Assembly (NCBI RefSeq): GCF_004138295.1
Contig: NZ_SCFM01000007.1
Location: forward strand, 1-64,000
Reading direction: 5' to 3'
DNA from: Ectobacillus funiculus
GTDB lineage: Bacteria; Bacillota; Bacilli; Bacillales; Bacillaceae_G
Length of the DNA: 64,000 nucleotides
Shown here one piece after another: positions 56,083 to 64,000 of the stretch (positions are counted from its first letter, which is position 1; the number at the start of each line of letters is the position of its first letter). A program made the position numbers and the translations under genes. Under the pieces are notes generated by a model. It saw only the letters and a list, made by a program, of their open reading frames with translations. It made no database searches and was not told the origin of the DNA.

Positions 56083-56203
56083 AAAACTCGCCGATTGGTG
56101 AGGACAGAAACGTAGTCGCCCTTATACTTTATTCCTAAAATTTCCTGCTATATCAAATTTGCTTCTAGCTGAAAATTTATACTTTGTTAAAATGTAAAAA
56201 AAG
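56078..56203 (+). repeat. R1 repeat, dimer copy 2 (short subtype), forward
   Basis: TAAAGAAAACTCGCCGATTG then GTGAGGACAGAAACG, TTCCTAAAATTTCCTG and CTGAAAATTTATAC. Runs into the rsgI terminator A-run. Confidence 0.88.
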
Positions 56204-56232
56204 TGCAGGAAACAGAATGTTTTTGCGTTTTT
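56198..56232 (-). terminator. Candidate terminator of sigI-rsgI
   Basis: AAACA pairs with TGTTT, with GCA/TGC outside (two-base bulge), followed by ACTTTTTTT on the minus strand. Confidence 0.5.
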
Positions 56233-56275
56233 TTATAAGGATAGACACGTATAACTTAGCATTACGGATCCTTAT

Positions 56276-57319
56276 TTAATCATGCTTATTTTGTTTATGA
56301 TTATCTTGTCCATCATTATCCTGTCTATGTTCATTTTGTTTATGATCATCTTGCTTATCATTATTTTGCTTTTCTTCTTTATCTCCGCCATTCTTTTTTT
56401 TCGTTGCTGTGCTTACGTTTTCTTGCTTGTCTTGTTTGTATTCTTTCTTCTGCTGTCCTTTTTCCACTGCCTTCTCTGTCTCTTGCTTGATCTCCCTTTG
56501 TTGTGGCGGAACTGTGTTAGCGTTATTACTCGGAGCAAGAGGCACTTCCTTTTGTTTCTCCTCAGATTGCTGAACCGGCTGAGACTTTGGTGTTTCTTGC
56601 TGGGGAGTCGGCGCCTGCTCTAGCTTCCTATTCTCCTCTTGCTTTTGCTGTAACCTCTCCTTCTCCCGCTTCATATAGATACCGGTCGAAACACCTGCTC
56701 GTTTCGCATTCTCACGTACCTGCATCGTGCCTTTTTGGCACACTACTGTTACCGATTCTTTTTCATATGTCTTTTGCACTGTTGTAACAATGTCATCTAT
56801 ACGCTTCTCAATTTGTTTGTCCGCCCCGCTTGCTGCGACAGACGTAATTGTCACTTGTTTCTCCGCTTTTAAATAACCGTCCTGCTGTGATCGCTTGACA
56901 ATAGCGTGTATTACTTTAGACAAAGATTCACCTTCCCCTGCCTTCAGCTTACTAAGCACTCTCCGGCCATCTTCATTATATGCCTCAAGCTTTAGGACAT
57001 GCATCTCGCTGTCTACGCTTATTTCAAGACTCGGATTGATATCAACCGCTACGTATGCCATTGCCTTATCTTCCGCAGGACTATTAAAAAACAACCACAA
57101 ACATGCGGCAAGCACACTGCTTGCCGCGAAGGCAAATCGCTTCGAGCAGAAAAAAAACAAGAGTTTGCTGCGTTGCTGGATTCTCTCTGCTTGGGGAAAG
57201 AAAATCTCTTCTCCAATTTCGTATTCTCTGTGCTGTCTCTTGCATTTGACGAATTCCCCCTCCGAAGTTAAAACAAGCACACTCTGTTTCTGCACTTCCA
57301 TAACTATGCCTCTATTCAT
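56276..57319 (-). CDS. rsgI: Anti-sigma-I factor RsgI-like
   Basis: A 347-residue membrane protein. The N-terminal RsgI domain (about residues 1-50: VMEVQKQSVLVLTSEGEFVK) is followed by one transmembrane helix (about 58-78), a periplasmic domain (AYVAVDINPSLEISVDS) and a long hydrophilic tail rich in Gln, Lys, Asn, Asp and His. ATGA overlap with sigI. It holds SigI inactive until an envelope signal arrives. The tail has no recognised carbohydrate-binding module. Confidence 0.88.
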   Translation of the reverse strand: MNRGIVMEVQKQSVLVLTSEGEFVKCKRQHREYEIGEEIFFPQAERIQQRSKLLFFFCSKRFAFAASSVLAACLWLFFNSPAEDKAMAYVAVDINPSLEISVDSEMHVLKLEAYNEDGRRVLSKLKAGEGESLSKVIHAIVKRSQQDGYLKAEKQVTITSVAASGADKQIEKRIDDIVTTVQKTYEKESVTVVCQKGTMQVRENAKRAGVSTGIYMKREKERLQQKQEENRKLEQAPTPQQETPKSQPVQQSEEKQKEVPLAPSNNANTVPPQQREIKQETEKAVEKGQQKKEYKQDKQENVSTATKKKNGGDKEEKQNNDKQDDHKQNEHRQDNDGQDNHKQNKHD

Positions 57320-58038
57320 AGTCCTTCCCCCAATTTTATATATTCCTTCAAATATACATACTCATTAAGCAGCACAATACACATGGCAATGATATATTTT
57401 CTGTGCCGCTCAAGCGTTTTACGGCTGACCCGTACTTTTGTTTCTAGCTGTTTTAAGGGTAGACGCTTCTTGTGAAACAGCTCTTCAGTCAATCCTTCCT
57501 CCTGCACAATCATTTGAGCGATTTCAACAAGACACTCACGTGTATCACGATGCTTTGGCGAGTCGTTTACAAGGTCTGAGAAGGAAATACGAAATTGACC
57601 GAGCATTTGCTGGAAATGAAGAATTTCCTCCTTACGATTCTCGTTCTCCATACTGTCTAGATAGTCCATTAATGACATTCGCATTTCGTACACATCTTCT
57701 TGCTGGTCTTCTTGTAAAAAGACAAAATTGTGACGGGCTTCTTTTCGCAAGTAGTCGATCACATCTCTTTTTATAAGAAGATCAGCAAACGCGAAAAAGG
57801 ACTTTCCTTTTTTATAGGAATACTGCTCAATCGCCTGATGGAGTGCGAATAAGCCAATGCTGAATTCATCATCCTGCTCAGTAATGTAACGCTTGCATAC
57901 AGAAGAGACAGCTTTTCGGATAAATGGCTTATATTGCAGAAGAAAGGCTTCCTTGTCGCCTTTTCCTTCTTGTAGCGCTTTTATGGTATCCTCTGCGGTT
58001 TGTTTCGGTTTTACCGCTTGCCATAATAAGCTCAGCAT
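57316..58038 (-). CDS. sigI: RNA polymerase sigma factor SigI
   Basis: A 240-residue sigma factor. Region 2 has DDEFSIGLFALHQAIEQY and FFAFADLLIKRDVIDYLRKE; the C-terminal DNA-binding part (VRVSRKTLERHRKYIIAM) is the SigI-specific type. The ATG at 58038 follows GGGGGTGGG; a longer frame is less likely. SigI controls heat and cell-wall genes. Coupled to rsgI. Confidence 0.9.
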   Translation of the reverse strand: MLSLLWQAVKPKQTAEDTIKALQEGKGDKEAFLLQYKPFIRKAVSSVCKRYITEQDDEFSIGLFALHQAIEQYSYKKGKSFFAFADLLIKRDVIDYLRKEARHNFVFLQEDQQEDVYEMRMSLMDYLDSMENENRKEEILHFQQMLGQFRISFSDLVNDSPKHRDTRECLVEIAQMIVQEEGLTEELFHKKRLPLKQLETKVRVSRKTLERHRKYIIAMCIVLLNEYVYLKEYIKLGEGL

Positions 58039-58110
58039 GCTCCCACCACCCCCTTGTTCAACAAATGACAGAACGGTCACCTCTCCGGGAAGTGACCATT
58101 GCCGCCTGTC

Positions 58111-58288
58111 CTATTCTTTATCTTTTCCTTTATGCTTGCTGTGTGCTTCCTGTTCCGCTTTTTTCTGCTCGTACTTCGCAGCTGAAGCGGTTTTTCTAAA
58201 TTATTCGTTTCAATCGCTAAACGAATACCTAAAGCGAAGTTTTCCTAACCGCTGTTTCATTATGTCTTCCCCCATTTGCTTTGGCCAT
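58111..58288 (-). pseudogene. Possible frameshifted small gene
   Basis: Minus-strand pieces in three frames follow each other: MAKANGGRHNETAVRKTSL, then GIRLAIETNNLEK, then TASAAKYEQKKAEQEAHSKH with a lysine-rich end and TAG. Together they look like one hydrophilic protein of about 58 residues broken by frameshifts. Low certainty. Confidence 0.3.
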
Positions 58289-58347
58289 TATATATATTCG
58301 GATTCAACATTTTTTTTAAGGGGGTAGCAGAACGAATTCTTTTTTGT

Positions 58348-58463
58348 ACTTTAAGAAAGTATAAATTTCTAGCTAGGAGACAATTCGACGTAGTGAGAAA
58401 TTTTAGGAATAAAGTATAGGTGCAACTACGCCTCTGTCTTCGCCAATCGGCGAGTTTTCTTTA
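58348..58463 (-). repeat. R1 repeat, short subtype, reverse
   Basis: ACTTTAAGAAAGTATAAATT, CGACGTAGTGAGAAATTTT, GTGCAACTACGCCTCTG then TCTTCGCCAATCGGCGAG without the middle segment. Confidence 0.9.
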
Positions 58464-58585
58464 TAAAAAATAGAAGGAAATGTTATAAACAAAGAGGCAG
58501 TTTCCGTACAAAAACAACCAAGACACAAAATGCGCAGTTCAGGCCTAGTTCATTCATAGAAGCTTGCCTTGTGTTTCTTACCACG

Positions 58586-58688
58586 GAAGACGCTTTTTTC
58601 CTTTTGCGGAGAAGCTTACTTTGCAGAAGGGGGAGACTATAGAGGTTAGACATCATCCTAAAGAGAGAGGCTTTCTTAAAGTGTACAG
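58586..58688 (+). repeat. R2 repeat, diverged copy, forward
   Basis: GACGCTTTTTTCCTTTTGCG, then GGTTAGACATCATCC and GGCTTTCTTAAAG align with the right two-thirds of the copy at 17130. Its right end abuts the brxB terminator. Confidence 0.55.
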
Positions 58689-58689
58689 T

Positions 58690-58715
58690 AAAAAAAGCCG
58701 GCAGAGCCGACTTTT
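58690..58715 (-). terminator. Terminator of brxB
   Basis: AGTCGGC pairs with GCCGGCT (one wobble), followed by TTTTTT on the minus strand. Confidence 0.75.
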
Positions 58716-59148
58716 ATACTTCTTCACAATATTGGTCAAAGTAGCCTTGCAGCTTTTCAATAACCTGCATCGGCGAGTGCCCTTCAATTTCATGGCGTTC
58801 AACCATTTTTAAAATTTTCCCGTCCTTCAGCAGCGCAAATGACGGAGAAGATGGCGGATAGCCTTCAAAGTATTCACGTGCACGCGCAGTTGCTTCCTTG
58901 TCTTGACCGGCAAACACCGTTACAAGCTGATCAGGTCGTTTATCGAAATGAACAGAATGTGCTGCTGCAGGACGGGCAATTCCGCCAGCACAGCCGCATA
59001 CAGAGTTAACCATTACCAGCGTCACACCTGAACGGGCAAAAGCTGCCTCTACCGCTTCTGCGTCATGTAATTCTGTATAACCAGCAGCCACGATTTCTTC
59101 TCGCGCTTGTCGAACAACATCATTCATAAAAAAATTGAAGTTTACCAT
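58714..59148 (-). CDS. brxB: Bacilliredoxin (BrxA/BrxB family)
   Basis: A 144-residue thioredoxin-fold protein that removes bacillithiol from proteins. The CGC active site is in [15 protein letters not shown] (about residues 52-58). [18 protein letters not shown] is conserved. Synteny near artPQR suggests BrxB (YqiW) rather than BrxA. Confidence 0.92.
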   Translation of the reverse strand: MVNFNFFMNDVVRQAREEIVAAGYTELHDAEAVEAAFARSGVTLVMVNSVCGCAGGIARPAAAHSVHFDKRPDQLVTVFAGQDKEATARAREYFEGYPPSSPSFALLKDGKILKMVERHEIEGHSPMQVIEKLQGYFDQYCEEV

Positions 59149-59237
59149 TTACATTTCCTCCTCGGCACACATAACCTTTTTCTTATCTTACCAAGAGTAA
59201 GTAGAGAAATACAACTTTAACGCACAAAGCCAGCTGC

Positions 59238-60359
59238 TCACGGACGATCAGTAGAACGCTGAAACCTATCATAATCATCCATCAGCTGCAGGGCAGCTGA
59301 TGTTACGGTTTGGGTTCCGTTTGCAATCGCATTCTCTGCCAATGCAAGCCGCTCTTTTATAAACGGATTATCAAAAAAGCGCTGCTCCAGCTGCTCACGA
59401 ATAGACGCATATAGCCAATTTCTCTTTTGTGCATTCCGTCTTTTTTCAAGTATGCCCGCTGCTGCTATGGTGTCTTGAAACTGCTGCACAGCGTACCAAA
59501 ACTCCTCAAGCCCCTGACAATGAAGCGCGGAGCAAGATCCGACATACGTCTCCCATCCGTCTGTAGCCGGAAGAAAGAGCCGGGACATTTGCTTATAAAG
59601 AGCTACGGTTTGCTGCACACGAATGATATTGTCTCCATCCGCCTTGTTAATTACAATTCCATCGACCAGCTCTAAAATACCTCGTTTGATTCCCTGCAGC
59701 TCATCTCCGGCACCTGTTAAGGTAAGCAATAAAAAGAAATCAACCATATCGCGAACGCTTCCTTCGCTCTGTCCGACACCGACTGTTTCTACTAAAATAA
59801 CATTATATCCCGCAGCCTCGCACACAAGCAATGTTTCTCTCGTCCGCCGGTTCACACCGCCAAGTGCGCCGCTGGAAGGGGATGGACGCACAAATGCGTT
59901 CGGATGCTGGACGAGCTTTTCCATCCTGGTTTTATCTCCAAGAATGCTGCCCCCTGTTAAAGTACTGCTCGGATCAACCGCTAAGACAGCTACCTTGTAC
60001 CCCCTTTGGCAAAGCATCGTTCCCAGCGCTTCAATAAATGTGCTCTTCCCGGCACCTGGCACACCAGTAATCCCAATGCGAATTGCATGTCCGGCGTGCG
60101 GCAGCAGCCGTTGAATCAGTTTCTGCGCCTTTTGCTGATGCCTTGCAGCGCTGCTTTCCATCAGTGTAATCGCCTGTGCTAAAAGCGTGCGATGATTGTT
60201 TCTGACCCCTTCTTCTAATTCTTCAATTGTTACTGCTTTTTTCCGAAAAGCCCGCTTTGCTGCCGGCAGCTGCGCACTCCCCTTCATCACTGATGTTGTG
60301 AAAGCATCCTGACTGTCCCCGTTCTCCGGCATCCATTCCGGTCGTTTATGCTGCTCCAT
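59238..60359 (-). CDS. meaB: Methylmalonyl-CoA mutase-associated GTPase MeaB
   Basis: A 373-residue G3E GTPase that loads and protects the B12 cofactor of the mutase. Walker A GITGVPGAGKSTFIEAL, switch VDPSSTLTGGSILGDKTRM, ETVGVGQSE and VINKADGDN. Lies 2 nt after mutB. N-terminal extension of about 50 residues (EQHKRPEWMPENGDS). Confidence 0.94.
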   Translation of the reverse strand: MEQHKRPEWMPENGDSQDAFTTSVMKGSAQLPAAKRAFRKKAVTIEELEEGVRNNHRTLLAQAITLMESSAARHQQKAQKLIQRLLPHAGHAIRIGITGVPGAGKSTFIEALGTMLCQRGYKVAVLAVDPSSTLTGGSILGDKTRMEKLVQHPNAFVRPSPSSGALGGVNRRTRETLLVCEAAGYNVILVETVGVGQSEGSVRDMVDFFLLLTLTGAGDELQGIKRGILELVDGIVINKADGDNIIRVQQTVALYKQMSRLFLPATDGWETYVGSCSALHCQGLEEFWYAVQQFQDTIAAAGILEKRRNAQKRNWLYASIREQLEQRFFDNPFIKERLALAENAIANGTQTVTSAALQLMDDYDRFQRSTDRP

Positions 60360-60361
60360 CG

Positions 60362-62518
60362 TTACTCCACATCCTCATCACTGAGACGGTGCTGAATTTC
60401 CTCCAGCATTTTCTCAGCTGCTAATGGAATAATGGTTCCCGGTCCAAACACAGCTGCTGCGCCATGCTCATATAAAAATGCATAGTCCTGCACCGGAATA
60501 ACGCCGCCGACAACAACAACGATATCCTCACGGCCAAGCTTTTGCAATGCTTCCATAAGCTGCGGCAGCAGCGTTTTATGCCCGCCAGCAAGCGAGCTCA
60601 TACCTACGCAGTGCACATCGTTTTCGACTGCTTGGCGCGCTGCCTCCTCCGGCGTCTGAAATAGCGGTCCAATATCTACATCAAAGCCAAGATCAGCATA
60701 GGCAGTTGCCACAACCTTAGCTCCGCGGTCATGGCCATCCTGTCCAAGCTTCACCATGAGAATACGCGGTCTGCGTCCTTCACGCTGGGCAAATGCAGCA
60801 ATGCTTCTGCGGACGCGCTCTATTTCATCCTGCTTTTCATACTCGGAATGATATACGCCGCTTACAGATTGAATAACCGCCTTATGGCGACCGGCAACAC
60901 GTTCAATGGCATAGGAAATTTCGCCGAGTGTCGCACGTACGCGAGCCGCCTCAATTGATAGAGCAAGTAGATTTCCTTCGCCCGTTTCTGTTGCTTTCGC
61001 AATGGCTTGAAGAGCATGCTGCACTCGCTGCTCGTCTCTGGAGTGCTTTAATTCCTCTAACCTTGCAATTTGCTTCTTTAAAACGGCTGTATTATCGATA
61101 TTTAAAATTTCAAGCGGCTGCTCAGATTCTAAACGATATTTGTTCACACCAATAATCGGTTCCTTGCCAGAGTCAATATGCGCTTGCCTGCGTGCAGCTG
61201 CCTCCTCAATCCGAAGCTTTGGGATTCCTTTTTCAATTGCCTTTGTCATGCCTCCTAAGCTCTCAATTTCTTTCATATGCTCCATAGCACGCTCCATGAT
61301 TTGTGCAGTAAGTGTTTCTACATAATACGAACCGCCCCATGGGTCAATTACGGAACAAATTCCGGTTTCCTCCTGTAGATACAGCTGTGTATTGCGTGCA
61401 ATGCGCGCCGAAAAATCTGTTGGAAGTGCAATCGCTTCATCTAAAGCATTCGTATGCAGCGACTGTGTATGACCAAGGGCTGCGGCAAGCGCCTCAATGC
61501 ACGTGCGTGTGACGTTATTAAACGGATCCTGCGCTGTTAAGCTCCAGCCTGATGTTTGTGAGTGCGTACGCAATGCTAACGACTTGCTATCCTTTGGATG
61601 AAATTGCTTCATTAGCTTTGCCCATAGCAAACGCCCGGCACGCATTTTCGCTACTTCCATAAAGTAATTCATTCCAATCGCCCAGAAAAACGATAAGCGC
61701 GGCGCGAACGAATCAACCGCAAGGCCAGCCTTAAGGCCAGTGCGCACATATTCCACGCCGTTTAAAAGCGTATATGCGAGCTCTAAATCAGCCGGTGCTC
61801 CCGCCTCCTGCAGATGATAGCCCGAAATACTAATGCTGTTGAATTTTGGCATATGTTTGGAAGTGTATGAGAAAATATCAGCAATAATACGCATCGATGT
61901 TTTCGGCGGGTAAATATACGTGTTCCGTACCATATACTCCTTTAAAATATCATTTTGAATTGTCCCGGACAGCTGCTCCTGCCTCACGCCCTGCTCCTCG
62001 GCCGTAACGATGTAAAAAGCGAGCACTGGAAGCACCGCACCGTTCATCGTCATCGAAACGGACATTCGGTCGAGCGGAATACCGTCAAACAAGATTTTCA
62101 TATCTAAAATGGAATCGATAGCTACACCCGCTTTGCCGACATCACCAACAACGCGTGGATGATCTGAATCATAGCCGCGATGTGTTGCTAAATCAAAGGC
62201 AACCGATAGTCCCTTTTGTCCCGCAGCTAGATTGCGTTTGTAAAAAGCATTGCTTTCCTCTGCAGTAGAAAAGCCCGCATATTGCCGAACCGTCCAGGGA
62301 CGGTTTGTGTACATCAACGAGTACGGTCCGCGGTGATACGGAGCAAACCCCGGCTTACAGTCTAGATAATCTAATCCCTGAACATCCTGCTTTGTATAGA
62401 ACGTTTTTATCTCAATTTTTTCATTAGATGTGTAGGCTACCGCAGCATTCCTTGTCTGCCAGTCTTCCTTTGCGAAGATGCTTGCAAAATCCAATTCGGT
62501 AAAATTTGGCATTGTCAT
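60362..62518 (-). CDS. mutB: Methylmalonyl-CoA mutase, large (catalytic) subunit
   Basis: A 718-residue B12 enzyme that rearranges methylmalonyl-CoA to succinyl-CoA. The TIM barrel includes [20 protein letters not shown] and [13 protein letters not shown]; the C-terminal B12 domain has the axial His in [13 protein letters not shown] (about residue 600). Overlaps mutA by ATGA. Confidence 0.96.
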   Translation of the reverse strand: MTMPNFTELDFASIFAKEDWQTRNAAVAYTSNEKIEIKTFYTKQDVQGLDYLDCKPGFAPYHRGPYSLMYTNRPWTVRQYAGFSTAEESNAFYKRNLAAGQKGLSVAFDLATHRGYDSDHPRVVGDVGKAGVAIDSILDMKILFDGIPLDRMSVSMTMNGAVLPVLAFYIVTAEEQGVRQEQLSGTIQNDILKEYMVRNTYIYPPKTSMRIIADIFSYTSKHMPKFNSISISGYHLQEAGAPADLELAYTLLNGVEYVRTGLKAGLAVDSFAPRLSFFWAIGMNYFMEVAKMRAGRLLWAKLMKQFHPKDSKSLALRTHSQTSGWSLTAQDPFNNVTRTCIEALAAALGHTQSLHTNALDEAIALPTDFSARIARNTQLYLQEETGICSVIDPWGGSYYVETLTAQIMERAMEHMKEIESLGGMTKAIEKGIPKLRIEEAAARRQAHIDSGKEPIIGVNKYRLESEQPLEILNIDNTAVLKKQIARLEELKHSRDEQRVQHALQAIAKATETGEGNLLALSIEAARVRATLGEISYAIERVAGRHKAVIQSVSGVYHSEYEKQDEIERVRRSIAAFAQREGRRPRILMVKLGQDGHDRGAKVVATAYADLGFDVDIGPLFQTPEEAARQAVENDVHCVGMSSLAGGHKTLLPQLMEALQKLGREDIVVVVGGVIPVQDYAFLYEHGAAAVFGPGTIIPLAAEKMLEEIQHRLSDEDVE

Positions 62519-64000
62519 ACCATCACCTCCAGCTGATTTTGAAGATCAGATAGCAACGGAAGTATTTCCCCTGCTTCTTGTAAAAAATCACTCACTCCGT
62601 TTTCCACAAGAAGTTGCTTTTCCTCTTCGGTACACTGCCCAATGGTGAATATATGTCCGGAATATCCAGATTGCACTATATTTGTAATCGCTTCCTTCAC
62701 TGTACCTAAATCCCCCTCCAGAAACAGCGCAGCAGTTTCCGCTCGGGTCAGCACTGCAATCTCAGCGGTATTCCGCCCTGTTGAAACATGATATCCGCAT
62801 GCTTCTAACATCGTTTTCACAAGAGAAGATAGTTCTTGACCTTTCGCCTCTGCTCCAATTTGCATGAGTAACGCATGAGGCTGTATTCCTGCTCGTTTCA
62901 CATATTTTTCTGTTGCCCCGCGTAGTTTTTCAAATGGCTCAGCATCTCTCATAGATCGAATTGGCACAATCTTTTCCCCTGCTCCTGTAAACAGGGCAGT
63001 TATTTCACCAATTGTCGTACCGATAGAACAGGCACGCACGAGCTCATTGAGTGTTTGCTCATGATGCAGCGGCAGCTCTTGCCTCATATATTCTTTCAGC
63101 AGCCGCTGCTCCTTGTATGCAATTATCTCAGATACACGACGCTGCACCTTTTCCACTAGTTGTCCGTACTTCTCGACTTCTCTTAGCTCATCTTGCTTTA
63201 CATATACGTTTGTTCCGACAATCTTTTGCTCAAGCGCTGTAATGTTTCGGTAACGCTGCTTAGCAATTTCTGCGATGCTTGTTTGCAGCCATCCTTGCTG
63301 TAAAGATGCACTCATGCCGCCCTTTGTTTCAATTTCCTGAAACAGCTTCCACGCCTTTTCGGCAAGCTGCTCCGTTATTGCCTCAACATAATAAGAGCCG
63401 CTTGCAGGATCTAACACCTTTGACAGATGCGATTCCCCGCACAAAATGTGCTGAATGTTTCTTGCCCAGCGTTCGCCGTTTTCCTCTGAAATACTAGCTG
63501 CTTCGTTGTATGTACTCACGTGGAGAGTGTCTGTCCCGCCTATTATTGCAGAAAATGCCTCTGTTGTGGTGCGAAGAAGATTAACATGGTGGTCGTACAA
63601 TGTTTTTGTACGTTTTGATGTGCGTGTATGAAGATGAATGGTGGTTTCCTTTGCTCCGAAGCTCTCCGCTGCCTTTTTCCAAAGTACACGGATTGCGCGA
63701 AGCTTTGCGATTTCCATAAATAGCTGTGTTCCTACAGAAAAACTAAAGGTCATCTGACGGCATATATCGTCTGCCGTTATCCCTCGCTTGATGCCCTCAC
63801 GAACATATTGGACAGCAGTCGCAAGCGCTGCCGCCAATTCTTGAACGGCATTCGCCCCGGCATTGTGATACCCGTCCGTCCGTACAAAAATCGTTCGAAC
63901 TGTCGGCAGATGCTGCTTCGTCCATTTTACTGTGCCTGCAATTGCATCAAAGCTTTGCTGGAGCGTAAACGGTATATATCCTTCCTCTGCAAGACAACCG
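62515..64000 (-). CDS. mutA: Methylmalonyl-CoA mutase, small subunit (5' end cut by window edge)
   Basis: The frame is open to the window end, beginning [20 protein letters not shown] and [17 protein letters not shown]; about 494 residues are present. [19 protein letters not shown] and [20 protein letters not shown] match the barrel of the mutase family. The C-terminal domain lacks the DxHxxG cobalamin motif ([14 protein letters not shown] instead), as expected for the non-catalytic subunit. Start codon is outside the window. Confidence 0.93.
   Translation of the reverse strand, partial: GCLAEEGYIPFTLQQSFDAIAGTVKWTKQHLPTVRTIFVRTDGYHNAGANAVQELAAALATAVQYVREGIKRGITADDICRQMTFSFSVGTQLFMEIAKLRAIRVLWKKAAESFGAKETTIHLHTRTSKRTKTLYDHHVNLLRTTTEAFSAIIGGTDTLHVSTYNEAASISEENGERWARNIQHILCGESHLSKVLDPASGSYYVEAITEQLAEKAWKLFQEIETKGGMSASLQQGWLQTSIAEIAKQRYRNITALEQKIVGTNVYVKQDELREVEKYGQLVEKVQRRVSEIIAYKEQRLLKEYMRQELPLHHEQTLNELVRACSIGTTIGEITALFTGAGEKIVPIRSMRDAEPFEKLRGATEKYVKRAGIQPHALLMQIGAEAKGQELSSLVKTMLEACGYHVSTGRNTAEIAVLTRAETAALFLEGDLGTVKEAITNIVQSGYSGHIFTIGQCTEEEKQLLVENGVSDFLQEAGEILPLLSDLQNQLEVMV

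Larger units (their letters stand above)
55643..56275. other. Gene-less stretch artP to rsgI
   Basis: Very AT-rich promoter region of art, then an R1 dimer (55968-56203). No gene seen. Confidence 0.55.
58039..58713. other. Gene-poor stretch sigI to brxB
   Basis: Holds a hairpin (GGTCAC/GTGACC, about 58075-58096), a possible decayed small gene, an R1 copy and an R2 copy. Confidence 0.5.

Overview
The window looks like chromosome from an endospore-forming Bacillaceae close to the Bacillus subtilis/B. cereus lineage (possibly Ectobacillus-like; inference). It carries the order spoIIAC-AB-AA, dacF, pdp-punA-drm, xerD, yqzK, fur, spoIIM, nudF, mciZ, yqkF/E/D/C, yqzH, yqjQ/P, proI, rnz, yqjE, pccB-mce, yqjA, artPQR, brxB, which is the yqk-yqj-yqi neighbourhood of Bacillus. 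A ribDE-BA-H operon under an FMN riboswitch and argCJBD plus argF are interleaved. No rRNA, tRNA, CRISPR array or prophage is visible.

Layout. 1-950: wreck of an IS200/IS605-type tnpB with its right end kept, then repeats. 950-4.2 kb: forespore genes sigF, spoIIAB, spoIIAA and dacF. 4.4-15.9 kb: MarR, SIMPL protein, CorA, nucleoside catabolism, amidase, a duplicated YtkA lipoprotein, xerD, fur, spoIIM, nudF. 15.9-26.7 kb: mciZ, two aldo/keto reductases, a three-gene membrane cassette, a MarR/drug-efflux pair with tandem palindromic operators, a LacI-type regulator with a perfect palindrome, and YqkC-F homologues. 27-31.3 kb: CDGSH protein and riboflavin operon. 31.7-38 kb: two secreted proteins built of SAP-like repeats, a class D sortase sitting on a DUF554 remnant, CapA, a tiny Tyr/Pro-rich protein, DUF2062. 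36.9-42.3 kb: arginine biosynthesis. 42.7-59 kb: yqj genes, arginine-type ABC transporter, sigI-rsgI. 59-64 kb: methylmalonyl-CoA mutase (mutA-mutB-meaB), which with pccB and mce at 49-51 kb completes a propionyl-CoA/methylmalonyl-CoA/succinyl-CoA route.

The most striking feature is not a gene. About 25 full or partial copies of a roughly 135-nt intergenic repeat (called R1 here) and at least five pieces of a second repeat (R2) are scattered through the window. R1 has a short GC hairpin at its left end and a long imperfect hairpin at its right end. Many copies have the right end against the T-tract of an intrinsic terminator, in one fixed orientation. Several have the left-end TAA exactly on a stop codon. 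Two pairs are head-to-tail dimers sharing TAAAG. R1 and R2 share similar termini, suggesting one mobilising or amplifying mechanism.

Three gene ruins hide in apparently empty DNA: tnpB (1-226), an SH3b-domain fragment (14666-14839) and a DUF554 C-terminus (33281-33541). All family assignments come from reading motifs by eye; no database search was run.
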